NCBI RefSeq assembly: GCF_001540865.1
Contig: NC_033630.1
Span: 11,930,003 to 11,994,002 of the forward strand
DNA: 64,000 bases
Direction: 5' to 3'
DNA from: Ananas comosus
Taxonomy: Eukaryota > Streptophyta > Magnoliopsida > Poales > Bromeliaceae
Shown: in pieces, positions 34,765-45,801 of the stretch
Position numbering within the stretch: position 1 is the first letter of the stretch
Layout: each line of letters opens with the position of its first letter
Notes under the pieces: generated by a model
What the model saw: the letters and a program-made list of their open reading frames with translations, nothing else
Told to the model about the DNA's origin: nothing
The model's database searches: none
Translations under genes and position numbers: made by a program

Positions 34765-35665
34765 AGGTTCACTGGATTTGCCGTGTTGTAATGGGAACTC
34801 GGCAATCGCGCGGGGATTCGGCGCCGACTTCTAAAGGAGCGCCGAAACCAACTCCCAGTTATGCGGAAGCCGAAAATTTTATTATTTTGGTGGGGGAAAA
34901 ATTGAAGGACCAAGATGAAAAAAAAGAGGAGTTTTTGGGAATTATGAAGGATTATCTAACCAAAAGGTTAGAGGTTTTGATTTATTCTATTTGGGTTTCA
35001 TTTACATTATTATTTTTAATATTAATTATTATTAATTTTAGGATTAATTGCGTATGTATCCCTATAAGGCAATAAAATTATATATTTGTCGCTATAATGT
35101 TTTAGTTATTAACTATATTCCTATCCTTTAGTTGATCAGTTAATACTGACTTTTTTTTTCCCCTACAAAATAATTACTCTGTCCTTAAATAATTTATTTG
35201 TTTATAATATTTTTATTCTAACTTTCATGTTGTTCTATTTGAATCATAAGTAATAAATATTAAAAAGTGTTCTTTCTTTTTTTACTGAAAACTAGTTTCT
35301 GATTCTCATAGTGAAAATTTAACACTTGCCAAACTGTAGGGACATATATAGCGATAATCTAGCTCGTTGTTCATGAGTCAGCTCATGTTCAGCTCGAAAT
35401 GAGCTCGAGAATATTAATCGCTCGTTTAATAAACGAGTCGAATACGAGTTATGATCTGCTCGTTCATGTTCCGCGCGTTATAGCTCGAATGTGTGTGTGT
35501 GTGTGTTTGTTTGTGTTTTGTGAATTTTAATTATTAGTTAAGATTCTGATTTTTTTATAAAAATTTTTTTTTAAAACTTTTCGCCTAATAGTAGGACTGA
35601 ATCGTTAACAAAGAAGCCGAACACGAACATGAACTAAATTTTTCAGCTCCATGTGTTAACATGCC
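34008..35665. repeat. 1.65-kb direct duplication inside G4, copy 2
   Basis: See 32147-33796. Copy 2 lacks the TATA box and the leader motif but is continuous with the second PAH half at 35880. Confidence 0.85.
34711..34763. repeat. (AAT)n microsatellite beside a 3' splice site
   Basis: About 17 AAT repeats with one AAC, directly before ACAG at 34763-34766. Confidence 0.9.
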
Positions 35666-36006
35666 GGCTCGTGCTTGGCTCGATTAATAATCGAGCGAAC
35701 ACGAGCCAGCCCCAGATCGCTCGTGTTTGGCTCATTGGCAACCCTAGCTATACCCCACAACTAGGTTGGACCCATAAGGACCGCATTGTACAATTCATAC
35801 AAAGTTGGGGGACTACATGTATTTTAATTATTTATTCAATTATTATTTTTTTAATTTCTTAACCTTTTTTTTTTTACAGGGTTAGCCTTGCTGAGGGGGC
35901 AAAAAAAATACAGGAAATGTTCAAGGGGGAAAAAGAACTTCTTCTAGGGTTCAACAAGTTTGTGCCAAAAGAGTATGAGACTCAATTTCCAGAAGAGAAG
36001 GTATAA
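34791..36006 (+). CDS. G4: single-PAH protein of about 100 residues
   Basis: Exon 34791-34966 (start after acceptor ACAG at 34763-34766) joins in phase to exon 35880-36000. The product is MGTRQSRGDSAPTSKG, the PAH first half with LKDQDEKKEEFLGIMKDYLTKR, then VSLAEGAKKIQEMFKG and ELLLGFNKFVPKEYE. Reading on past 36000 gives Val and a TAA at 36004-36006, so a protein of 100 residues is complete without another exon. Alternatively GTATAA is a splice donor, but no further exon was found. This is a single PAH domain with a short Lys/Pro-rich lead. It could occupy SIN3-binding helices of transcription factors as a small competitor (inference). This coding copy lacks its own promoter; the likely one is at 32015. 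Confidence 0.6.
35357..35745. repeat. GCTCG-rich foldback element
   Basis: The left arm TAGCTCGTTGTTCATGAGTC and the right arm with AATCGAGCGAACACGAGCC are inverted relatives. It contains a (GT)n run. Confidence 0.6.
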
Positions 36007-36021
36007 ATGGAAGCCATTATT

Positions 36022-36028
<7 letters not shown>

Positions 36029-36060
<32 letters not shown>
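36029..36060. repeat. (TA)n microsatellite
   Basis: A pure TA run of about 16 repeats downstream of the G4 stop. Confidence 0.9.
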
Positions 36061-36063
<3 letters not shown>

Positions 36064-36680
36064 CTAATATATAAATTTTTTCGTCGTAAATATTTATTTT
36101 TTTATTTTCCCTCATAATTTTCAAAATTTTACATTTTTTTGCCCAGATAATTTTAAATCGATGCATTTAGCCCAATCCATCACCTGTCTGCCACTGTTCC
36201 GTCTATTTTTTATAATTTATGCCGAATAAATCTTTAAAAACAAAAGGATTATATTAAAAAATTAATTAATTTTTTTTATAGAACAAGAGTACAATTTGGT
36301 TATTTCGCCATCTTTAAAATGCTGTAACTCTCTGAAAATATTTATAAAATTTTGAGGGAGCAAAATATAGATTTTTTAAAGTAACGAGGAAAAGTGAAAA
36401 AAATGGGTATTTACATAAGTGTTTTCTGTAATTTAGCCAAAAAATAATTATATTTTTTTAGATATTATTGATATATGCTTTTTAAGTTAGTTATTTTTTA
36501 TTTATTAAAATAAATCCCAAAATGTTAAAGAATATTACCTTTTTTAAAAAAAATATTGGGATAATATCTTATTTGCCCCACCAAACTTGGTATATATCTT
36601 GTTAACCCCTCTTTTTAAATTTGTTTCTGGCTATTGTCTGATTTGCTCATAAAATAGTGTAGATTTGAAGACATAGGCGT
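36061..36680. repeat. Foldback and other repeat fragments between G4 and G5
   Basis: The first part has TTTGAGGGAGCAAAATATAG, shared with 13740, 16800, 39840 and 52260. The segment 36546-36665 is present as an inverted copy at 38221-38340. Confidence 0.5.
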
Positions 36681-36881
36681 ACAAAAAAAAAAAAAAAATC
36701 AAAGTTGAGGGGGCCTTTATACATTTTTACTGTTTTCTTTTAATTTTTTTCCCCTTATTTTTTGGTGGGCAAATTGCACAATGATCCTTAACTATTATGG
36801 TATTTTTAATTGTTACAACTGTGTTACTTTTTTTTTACTTTTTTTTCATCACTCTCGTATTATTTATTAATTTATACTTGT

Positions 36882-37704
36882 ACCGAAATACGGCAACAGC
36901 GTGAGGATTCGGCGCCGAGTTCTAAACGAACGGGCACTTATGAGGATGCACAAAAATACATTGAGTTGGTGAAGGAGAAATTGAGGGACCAAAATGAAAA
37001 ACTTGAGAAATTCTTTCAAATTATTATGGATTACCATAGTAAAAGGTTGGTTTTTTTTATATATATTTAGGGTTTACTTCAAATACCACCCATGTGGTTT
37101 TACACTTTCTCACTTTAGTATTTTATGGTTTAAAGTGTATCACTTTCGTACCCTCTGATTTTATTTTTCTCTTTTTATTATCCCCTTCCACTAATTTTTT
37201 CATTAAATCAGTAACAAGGTTAAAACTAAAGGATTCTAAAGTGAATAATCGATAAACCTAGGTGGGGTATCTGAAATTTTTTTGTATATAATTTAACGAA
37301 ATGTTAACGAAAAAGCTGACGAAAAGAGAAAAATGAAACCACAAGGTACTAAATTGATACACTTTAAATCATAAGATACTAAAGTGAAAAAAATGCGAAA
37401 CTAGAAGGGTGGTATTTGAAGTTTACCTTTATATTTAATCTACTTTTCTTTTTTTTTTTTCCCTTATGAAATCCTAATTTATTTGGGCAAATTTTAATTA
37501 ATCCTCATTTTAAAAAGTTAAATTTTTTCTTATGCCAAATTATTTAATTTTTTTATTTTATTTTTTAACAGGATTTCCATTTTTGAGATGATCAATAAGA
37601 TGAAGGAATTGCTTAAAGGGGACAGAGAACTTATTCTGGGGTTCAACATATTTTTGCCAAAAGAGTATGAGGCTCAAATTCCCCAGGAGAAGAAAATTTT
37701 CTAA
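36882..37704 (+). pseudogene. G5: single-PAH copy without a start codon
   Basis: Exon A, about 36882-37045, reads IRQQREDSAPSSKRTGTYED, then YIELVKEKLRDQNEKLEKFF and IIMDYHSKR. Exon B 37572-37704 reads ISIFEMINKMKELLKGDREL, ILGFNIFLPKEYEAQIPQE and stops at TAA. The junction is GT-AG and in phase. The position matching the G4 ATG reads ACC, no in-frame ATG precedes the PAH, and the acceptor seen before G6 (TTTAG) is TTTAT here. The domain itself is undamaged. Either an unseen upstream exon supplies the start or the copy is dead. An F1 element fills the intron and a SINE follows it. Confidence 0.6.
37066..37424. repeat. F1 foldback element in the G5 intron
   Basis: CTTCAAATACCACCCATGTG on the left and GGGTGGTATTTGAAGTTTACC on the right. 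The matching intron of G6 carries an F1 element at the same site. Confidence 0.75.
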
Positions 37705-37876
37705 ACCTAAAATGGCTAAAATACACAAAAATCTCATGTAAATATCTGTTTTTTCTTTTTTTTTTCTCTACTGAATTTTAAAAAACTAAAATTTTCCTGC
37801 TCATAAATTTAAAAATACTTTTAGGGAGTTAATGCTGTTACTGGAGAGGAGAAAATAATCGATAAATATTTTTATG

Positions 37877-37991
37877 TTTCCTATTATTATTATTTTTTTT
37901 GAGAAAAAGATAGCTTGCTATCCGCTTCATTCATTGAAAGATAAATTAGGCTACAAGGGTGAAGCAACTAGGGCCCCTAAGTTTTCCTATT
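37877..37991 (-). mobile_element. Truncated tRNA-derived SINE with target-site duplication
   Basis: About 97 bp (37886-37982), including GATAGCTTGCTATCCGCTTC, match the 3' part of the SINE at 51340-51475 and 55648-55792. TTTCCTATT flanks it on both sides. The paralogous G6 region (near 39735) has one uninterrupted TTTTCCTATT, so the insertion came after the G5/G6 duplication. Confidence 0.7.
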
Positions 37992-38121
37992 GTTTTAAGA
38001 GGTATTTTAAATATAAATTATAAAAAATTAGACGGAACGGTCATAGAACTCTGATAGAAAAGGGCTAAGTGCGTCAACTTGAAATTTTGAGTGAGTGAAN
38101 AAAATTTAGGTGTATTTTTTA

Positions 38122-38390
38122 CAAAAAAAAAAAGATAAATAAAAAGATAAACTCTTCAAAATATTAAAGGGGCAATATTTTATATACCCCTCAAAATATT
38201 CATCTTTCAAAATACACCTAAATTTTCAAATCTATACTATTTTATGAGCAAATCAGACAATAGCCAGAAACAAATTTAAAAAGAAGGGTTAATAAGATAT
38301 ATACCAAGTTTGGAGGGGCAAATAAGATATTATTCCAATATTTTGAAGAGTTTATCTTTTTATTTATCTTTTTTTTTTTGTAAAAAATAC
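38122..38390. repeat. Foldback with a 33-bp perfect inverted repeat
   Basis: AGATAAATAAAAAGATAAAC begins a 33-bp arm (38136-38168) that is exactly inverted at 38337-38369. The region between holds an inverted copy of 36546-36665. It starts just right of the N at 38100. Confidence 0.75.
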
Positions 38391-38743
38391 ACAAAGACAT
38401 CTTAACTTTAATTTTTTAGATTGACACTCCCTTAACTTTAATTTTTCTAATTTTCTTTGCTAAAAAATAATTAAATCTATTAATTTTGACAAAAATCCGA
38501 AATTTAGTTGATATAATCATTCAATCAAAAAAAAAAAAAAATCAAAGTTGAGGGGGGCTTTATACATTTTTACTTTTTTCTTTTAATTTGTTTCCCCTTA
38601 GTTTTTGGTGGGTAAATCGCACTATGATCCTTAACTATTGTGGTATTTTTAATTGCAACTGTGTTGCTAATTTTTTTTTTTTTTTACTTTTTTTTTTTTT
38701 TTATCACCCTCGTATTATTATATTATTAATTTAGACTTGTCGG

Positions 38744-39561
38744 GAAATACGGCAACGGCGAGAGGATTCGGCGCCGAGTTCTAAACGAACGGGCACTTAT
38801 GAGGATGCACAAAAATACATTGAGTTGGTGAAGGAGAAATTGAGGGACCAAAATGAAAAACTTGAGGAATTCTTTCAAATTTTTATGGATTACCATAGCA
38901 AAAGGTTGGGTTTCTAATTTTTTTTAATTTAAGGGTAAACACAAATACCATCCTGTGGTTTCGTACTTTCTCACTTTACTAGCCAGTGGTTTAAAGTATA
39001 TCAATTTAGTACCATATAGTTTCATTTTTCTCTTTACATCAGCCCTTCAGATAACTTTTCGTTAAATCATATACAAAAACTTCAGATGCCCTACCTATAG
39101 TTTATCGAATATTTATTTTAATACCCTTTAGTTTTAACTTTATATTTAACGAAAAAAAATCAGTGGAAGGAGTTGACGAAAACAGAAAAATGAAACCTCA
39201 GGGTACTAAATTGATACACTTTAAACCATAAGATACTAAAATGAAAAAAGTGCGAATTACATGGGTGGTATTTGAAGTTTACCCTATATTTAATCTACTT
39301 TTCTTTTCTTTTTTTTTTTCCTTATGCAATCCTCATTTATTTGGGCAAACTTTAATTAATCCTCATTTTAAAAAGTTATTTTTTTGCCAAATTATTTAAT
39401 TTTTATTATTATTATTATTTTTTTACAGGATTTCCATTTTTGAGATGATCAATAAGATGAAGGAATTGCTTAAAGGGGACAGAGAACTTATTCTGGGGTT
39501 CAACATATTTTTGCCAAAAGAGTATGAGGCTCAAATTCCCCAGGAGAAGAAAAATTTCTAA
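38744..39561 (+). pseudogene. G6: single-PAH copy without a start codon
   Basis: A close duplicate of G5: exon A about 38744-38904 (IRQRREDSAPSSKRTGTYED...) and exon B 39429-39561, in phase, ending KNF and TAA. An acceptor TTTAG is kept at 38730-38734. As in G5, the G4 start codon is absent and no in-frame ATG precedes the PAH. The reading frame is otherwise open, and changes relative to G5 are few. If the acceptor at 38734 is used, an upstream leader exon would have to supply the start codon. Confidence 0.6.
38933..39288. repeat. F1 foldback element in the G6 intron
   Basis: Same site and family as 37066-37424. Confidence 0.75.
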
Positions 39562-40157
39562 ACCTAAAATGGCTAAAATACAGAAAAATCTCATGTAAAT
39601 ATCTGTGTTTTCATTTTTTTTTTTCTCTCCTGAATTTTAAAAAATTAAAATTTTCCCGCTAAAAATTTTAGAAATACTTTCAGGGAGTTAACGCTGTTAT
39701 TGGAGAGGAGAAAATTATCGAATAAATATTTTTATGTTTTCCTATTGTTTTACGGTGTATTTTAAGTATAAATTATAGGAAATTAAACGGAACGATCACA
39801 GAACTTTGACAAAGAGGGGCTAAGCGCGTCAACTTGAAACTTTGAGGAGGTAAAATGTAAATTTTTGAAAGTTATGAAGAAAAAGTGAAAAAGTTTTTTT
39901 TTTTTTATATGTTAGCCTCTTTTTTTTCACAAAATAGGTTGTGAACATAATTTTTTTTTAAAAAAAATATATTGTAGGTTGCAGTGATCCTTCTGGTCCA
40001 CAGGCTTATTTTGGGAACATTGTATGGAGCTTAGTTTGTGTAAGCACTTTTGTAAATAAAAAAAAAAAAAAAGAAAAAAAAAAAGCATAATTGATCCATA
40101 ATGTTTGAAACTGAATATTTGGGCCCAATAGAGTTGTTTGTTTTTACTGATTTTCTT
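39562..40157. other. 3' flank of G6 and intergenic DNA
   Basis: Shares 39562-39870 with the region right of G5. An A-rich run lies at 40058-40085. No gene. Confidence 0.5.
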
Positions 40158-40472
40158 AGGGGTGAATTGCACAATTGGCCCTCAAACTATGAGTCTCGGA
40201 CACTTTAGTTCTTAAACTTTTTGAATTGCTACAAGTCAGTCCCACAACTTAAAATTTTCTTTGAATAAGCATTGATGAATTACTAATATCGAAGTAATGT
40301 AATATTTTAATCATTATAACATCATCAAGTGAAATAATAATACAATTCAAAAAAAAATTGAGGTTTGAAATATCACATACGGCATAGTTCGAGCCAGCAA
40401 TTGCAGCGAATTGAAGTTTAAGGACTAGGTGTCACATGCATCATAGTTTAAGGACCAACATTGTAATTTACC
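40158..40472. repeat. Foldback element
   Basis: GGGGTGAATTGCACAATTGG on the left and AAGGACCAACATTGTAATTTACCC on the right are imperfect inverted ends, with AAACTATGAGTC and ATCATAGTTTAAGG inside. Confidence 0.6.
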
Positions 40473-40599
40473 CAACCCATGATTTTTTTACATGTTTAGA
40501 AAACAGATATCACAACAAATCCTATCTCAAACCTTCGGAACGCAACAAATTAAAATTTAGGGACCAAAGTGAAACTCTGTCATAGCATAAGGTGCTAAG

Positions 40600-41587
40600 G
40601 GAGTAATATGAGAGTACAAGAAGTTACTTGCTTGAGTAAGATACCATCTTTAGAGAGGAAACAGATATATTTACTCATTACATGAACTGCGCGCAGTGTT
40701 CTCGCCGATAATACAACAGTTACGGATCGATCGATCGATAATCGTCCGTCGATCCAGAATGTTCCACAAAAAAGTACAATAAGATGTAATCCCACAATTT
40801 GATTCCTCTGGTATGAACATAATGGCTGCATGTTTGTGGGCATTCTACACGGGTATTCGATAAATGAATCAAAAGATATCAGCAAATAAGGGGGGAAAGA
40901 AAAGAAAAACAGGGGGGGGGGGAGGGGGAAGAGTGGAGTATGCGCAATTCCGAAACAATAATTGTTAGAAAGAAACAGCAGAACAAAAAGGGGCATGAAT
41001 GGAGGAATCTCCCTTCTCCTTTTGCGGGAAGCACCTGTGGTTTGGTGGCGGTGGTGGTCACGCCGCGCCGCGATTGTGGAAGCTGCCTCATCAAAACTTT
41101 GCACCTGCTTTCAGCAGAAGCACTTTGTTTACCCACAAACCGTAAAAAAGGACTCTAAAGAAGTTTCGAAGGTCGAGCAATGAGCTCTACAGTTCACACC
41201 ATGTTTTACTTGCTAAGGCCTGTTAGATCCACAACTGGAGCTTCTATCCTAACAACATTTTTCGTGAAATCATCTTAATAGCTTCTCAGAATCATCATAT
41301 TTGAAGCCCATTTTGGCTTCCTACTAAACCCAGAACTGCAGAATACCTAGCTCCTGCTTCTCGAGGGGAGAAACTCTTCGGATTAAGGGCCAAACAGGCA
41401 CTAGATATCGCAATGAAAATAGCGGTCACCCTCGATTTATTATTGAGTCCCACTTCGAAATATTGGACAATATACAAACATATCATAATGGACGAAATCA
41501 AAATACTTTTGAGTGAAATCGTGTACGATGATGTGTTATGTTATATGGATCCATACCGGTCTTTGCGGGCGGAGAAACATTGTATGG
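40600..41587 (-). other. Probable 3'UTR/flank of the apyrase gene
   Basis: The sequence is less AT-rich than the repeats and lies directly downstream of the apyrase stop on the same strand. Open frames exist but resemble no protein I know. A poly(G) run of 10 lies near 40912-40921. I cannot place the polyadenylation site. Confidence 0.4.
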
Positions 41588-44500
41588 CTAGACTTTCCCC
41601 AAGTGAGCTTCCGCTAACGAGGCGCTGAGATCTTCTCGAGATTGGGACCGGCGGCTCTGAAGCGTGGTCTGGCCGCGGTGCGGGCTCCAGAAGGATCCAA
41701 ACCCGTTGGGAAACTGCATTTGACCTAAGCTACCGGCCGAATAACTATGCGAGACGCCCAATGGATGAATTGAAGATTCCATGAGCTGTATTTGACTAAA
41801 CGGATGCTGATCGGAAGCAGCGACGGTAGGACTCAGCGGCATCTTTATCCTTCCATCACCTAAAATATAAAAAAAAAAAAAAAGAGACATGATATGACAA
41901 CACCTTAATTGAAAGGGCTTTTATATATACATGCTTATAATCCGGCAATCATCTATTTACATGTTTAGCCTGAAAATTCCAGATTTCGATATACATCCTT
42001 CAAAAGACAGGTTTCTTATGATATATCCTGATCTTAAGTTGGGGAGTCATCTAACTCTTGGGTGGAAGTCGGTTTTGCGTGAGGATGATATTGCAGGGGT
42101 ATATGCGTAGATATCTCTACCTTATAAGAATGGCAATTTTAGGCACCATGATAGTTACAGTATTTACAGAATTTACAGAATCCAAGAGAGAAAATATTGG
42201 CATGGAGAGCATAATTTGGACATAGATGGAGAAAGGATGATCATGACTCGACCAACAACCTAATTTTTAAAGCATAAGCCCCATTTGAATCCTTTATTTT
42301 TGATTGTTTGGCACAGGTATTTCATCATGGTGCCACTAAATTACAATACTCTAATTTATATCTCATTTCACAAGAAGCAAATCAAGCGACTTGAAATATA
42401 AAAAGGTCTCCAAATTAGCCCTTTTTATGAAGCTAATTGCGAGGTCGCACAAGCAGATATCTAGTAATCATTTGATAACCAGCTTGATCAGATCAAGGAT
42501 CAAAAAAGCAAAGCATGCCCGTTTAGTACTTCATACTCGCAACATAATAAGATCAATTTAAGTTGAATCAGCAAGGTCTCCTTTCACAAGTAGGTCATTT
42601 AGAGGCAACTATGGTCTAGCAGAAAATAAATCAAGATACAATAAATAGTTACGACCTTGGTGCAGCCATATCAGATGAAGTCTAAAGAAGGTACAAGAAG
42701 AAACTTCCTACAGCATTATTCATGTACTTTGTCAAGAATTAACTAGCTTAATAAAACATCTTGTTATTTGTCATAATATTATAGTATATAACAGGGTTTC
42801 TTAAAGAACAACAAGCAACCATGCTAAATAGAGTACAGGGATACCCTATAAGAAAAGTTTGTCCAATAATACTATGCTATGATGATAAAGAGGTGAAGAG
42901 AAATACTTGGAGAATCAAAAAGTTTAACATCAGAACAAATCTAAACTTTAGGTCAATTGAGTATGATTTATATTAGGTTCTAAACAAAGTGTGCACAAGT
43001 ATAAAACACCTGATTTGTCATCTCAATAGGAAATTCTCGCATATGGTCAGAAAAGCAAGTTCATTTACTTTACCTGAACTAATAGGACTCCATAGCTGTA
43101 ACCTGAAAGGGGACGGCACATTGAAAACAGAGTTGGCCGTGCTATTATGCCTGAAAAGTGGCAGGTATGATCTCCGGAAAATTCTAGGGCCCCAGTTGCT
43201 AACACATAATAGGGCAAACAATAGTAACAATACTGAAATGGCAAATAATATCCAAATAATATTTGGGTTTATATCTGAATGCAGTATTCTGTATCCTGGA
43301 AGCTCAATCTTGCTCGACAATGCTTGCCCAGCCTCTTGTAATGCGACGCCCAGCGTCCAAGTGATACTGCCAGAGCCAATCACGACTTGCTTATCCTCAA
43401 TATGTAATCCATCTCTCAAGAGTGATGCAATATATGGAGCCCTAAAACAATACTGTTCGATAAAAGGCTGTGGGGCAACACTATTTTTGGCAACTTCCCA
43501 CGTTTTCCCACAGAATTGCTTGCCCAACTTCAGAACATCATCAATAGTAGAATCGGAGGTCAAATTGAAAAACCGAAACACGACAAAGAAGCCAGACATT
43601 GCATAGAATTGCCCACGAGGCTCAGGTACATTGTCAGCAAGGGCACACGGTTTGAGCCCACAATCGATGGCTGAGCTTGTATTAGACCATTCGGAACGAT
43701 TCACTGCTATCTTTGCGAGAGCACTGCACTCATCCCAATTAGGAGAACCAACTAGTTCAACAGCTGTTCCCACCTGTCCTTTGCCCACACTTTTCCCTCC
43801 AGCAGAAGGACTTCCTGCTTGGTTAAGTGTGCCACAGTGAGAACAGGTATACTGTTCTTTGTACCCAGTTTGCAAGCATGGATGGTTGATCTCTATTTTA
43901 CCCTTCTTTGTAGCTGTTGCTGCTCCCTGCTTTTTAAAAAGATGTGCTACCGATTTGCCAAATGCATCATTTAATCCATAGCCTGGTAGAGAATATGCAC
44001 TAAGGTGATGATTGACGGATCCAATTCTCAAATCTATACTTGTCTCATCCTGCATGGATTCCTCCATTTCAAAAGTAACTTGCAACGAAGAACCGCCCAA
44101 ATCGAGTGAACCAAAGGTCATTTTTGATTGCAAGGAACCTAACATACCGGTTTGGTGGTTGAGGGCTATCCACCCAAAATAAGCTTCTTCCATGCCGCTA
44201 ATAATCTTAACCCATTCTCTTCTACAAATAAATGACGAATTTTTCAAAATCTTCCATGCTTTGTTGAGAAGCCACTGCGAGTCCGAACTTGGTAGCCTGC
44301 GAACACCGGCAGTCGCATATAAGAAAAGAGAGGTCCGTTTATGGGCCTCTTTAGGGATCTGCTTCTCGGCCCACTTAAGGAGTGGCTTTATTGCAGCTTT
44401 CAAGCCCGATTCATTTCTTACGAGTTTGTCAAACCCCGGCTCAGTTTCCATTCGCTGGTATGCACGCCCACTCTGAGCCTTGGATTTACGTGGAGGATCC

Positions 44501-44907
44501 TCGGGAATAGATTTTAAGGTAATAGGGAAATTAATATTCCCCTTTCTCCGATCGATGAACCACTCATAGACATATACTCGTGTGCCCGTGCTACCGCAAT
44601 CAAGGATCACGTAATACTCAGAAGCTCCATGGGAAGTACTAAAATATCTAACACATACATAAATCAGAAGAATCGCTAAGACAAGGGCAATAGAACCAAA
44701 AATTGCCCGTACCCACTTCTTTCTTTTAGTTGGGGAAGACGGAGGGGGTCGCTCCTTTGAAAAGCTTGTAGGATTACCTTCTCTTTGTAGAGAACGGAGA
44801 GGATTTGCACGCCCATGCCTTTGATCGTTTTCGAGGATAGGGTTTCTCTCTCCTTGATCGGCTTTCAAGAATGTTGGGAGGTCTTGGAGAGATGAAGAGG
44901 GCCGCAT
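41588..44907 (-). CDS. Membrane apyrase (nucleoside di/triphosphatase), GDA1/CD39 family
   Basis: Exon 1 is 44907-43074 and exon 2 is 41859-41588. The donor CAG|GTAAAG and the acceptor TTTTAG join a split Gly612, giving 701 residues. Apyrase conserved regions are all visible: ILDCGSTGTR (101-110), YATAGVRRLP (197-206), GMEEAYFGWIALN (238-250), LDLGGSSLQVTF (268-279) and FYAMSGFFVV (434-443). Hydrophobic spans at about 66-88 and 549-570 suggest two membrane anchors with the catalytic domain between them in an endomembrane lumen or outside the cell. The enzyme hydrolyses NTP/NDP to NMP with divalent metal. Length, two anchors and the Ser/Arg-rich C-tail (RRSQSREDL) point to the plant APY7-like group (Arabidopsis APY7 is of similar size). 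The subgroup call is from memory, so I give no symbol. Confidence 0.93.
41860..43073 (-). other. Apyrase coding intron
   Basis: A 1.2-kb intron with GT-AG ends on the minus strand. No transposon or nested gene seen. Confidence 0.8.
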
Positions 44908-45127
44908 ATTTGTGGAGTGTCCAAGTCTAAGTGATGCCCAACTATGGTTTTAATATGCTAAAATAAGCGACCACAAGAAGCCTCGCAAGTGGGAAAACTG
45001 GTAATGTAGCATGTTATAATGGGCAGGAAAGAAAGACTTTGGCACGCTTACATGGCATCTGGCCGCAGCAAAGAGGCTAAATCGGATAACTTCTGGAAAA
45101 CGACTCCAAATCTCTGCTTATCGATAT
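44908..45127 (-). other. Apyrase 5'UTR exon 2
   Basis: On the minus strand CTACATTTCAG| at 45128-45130 is a good acceptor. The following 220 bases run to the ATG at 44907. Confidence 0.55.
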
Positions 45128-45765
45128 CTGAAATGTAGTGGAATCAAGAAACCGGAATAAGATTTCAATAAAAATCAATTTCTTGTTTAGTGATAGAATA
45201 CACCAGTAATGTAATCAATAATCATAAAGTTCAACTCCTACAAATAGAAATTAAACTGGGCCATGGGGCTCTAACCATTTATTCACTAGACCCAGCTGTA
45301 AATGTGAGTATCTTTTGTCCCCTTCCTAAAATCAAAAGTCTTTTGTGTGAGACCTTTCAAATCGAGTTTTGTCGATTAAATATGAGTATCAAAGCAATGA
45401 AGAAACAAATAATAGTTCATCGTTTTGAGGTTTGGCTGGTCCTGAAAAAAAATAGATCGTTCTGAATAGTTTCGGACTGGACAAAAGCTAATTCTTAGGT
45501 CATAGCAGAAGCTCGCTAAATTCAGCCGGTTTCAGTACATTTCAAGCTGTTTCTTTTACAGCATTTTTCTTTTTTGTTTCCTGTTCTGGCTCAATGATAT
45601 GCATATGAGTACACCATAGTCACATAAACTGAATTCACCAAAATGAAAAGGAAGCGAGAGGCGGGCTGCTTTGTTTCCTTTATAAAAGGAAGAGGGACAT
45701 GGGTTTTCAAAAAGAAATTCTTTTCATCTCCTTTCTATTTCACACACACGAAAAAAAACCAAAAC

Positions 45766-45801
<36 letters not shown>

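Noticed and set aside
40595..41158. Open frames of 70-170 codons on both strands downstream of the apyrase stop.
   Set aside because: No recognisable domain, low-complexity stretches and overlapping frames. Probably 3'UTR or flank.
43631..44476. Open frames on the + strand across the apyrase gene.
   Set aside because: They are antisense shadows of a strongly conserved minus-strand coding exon.
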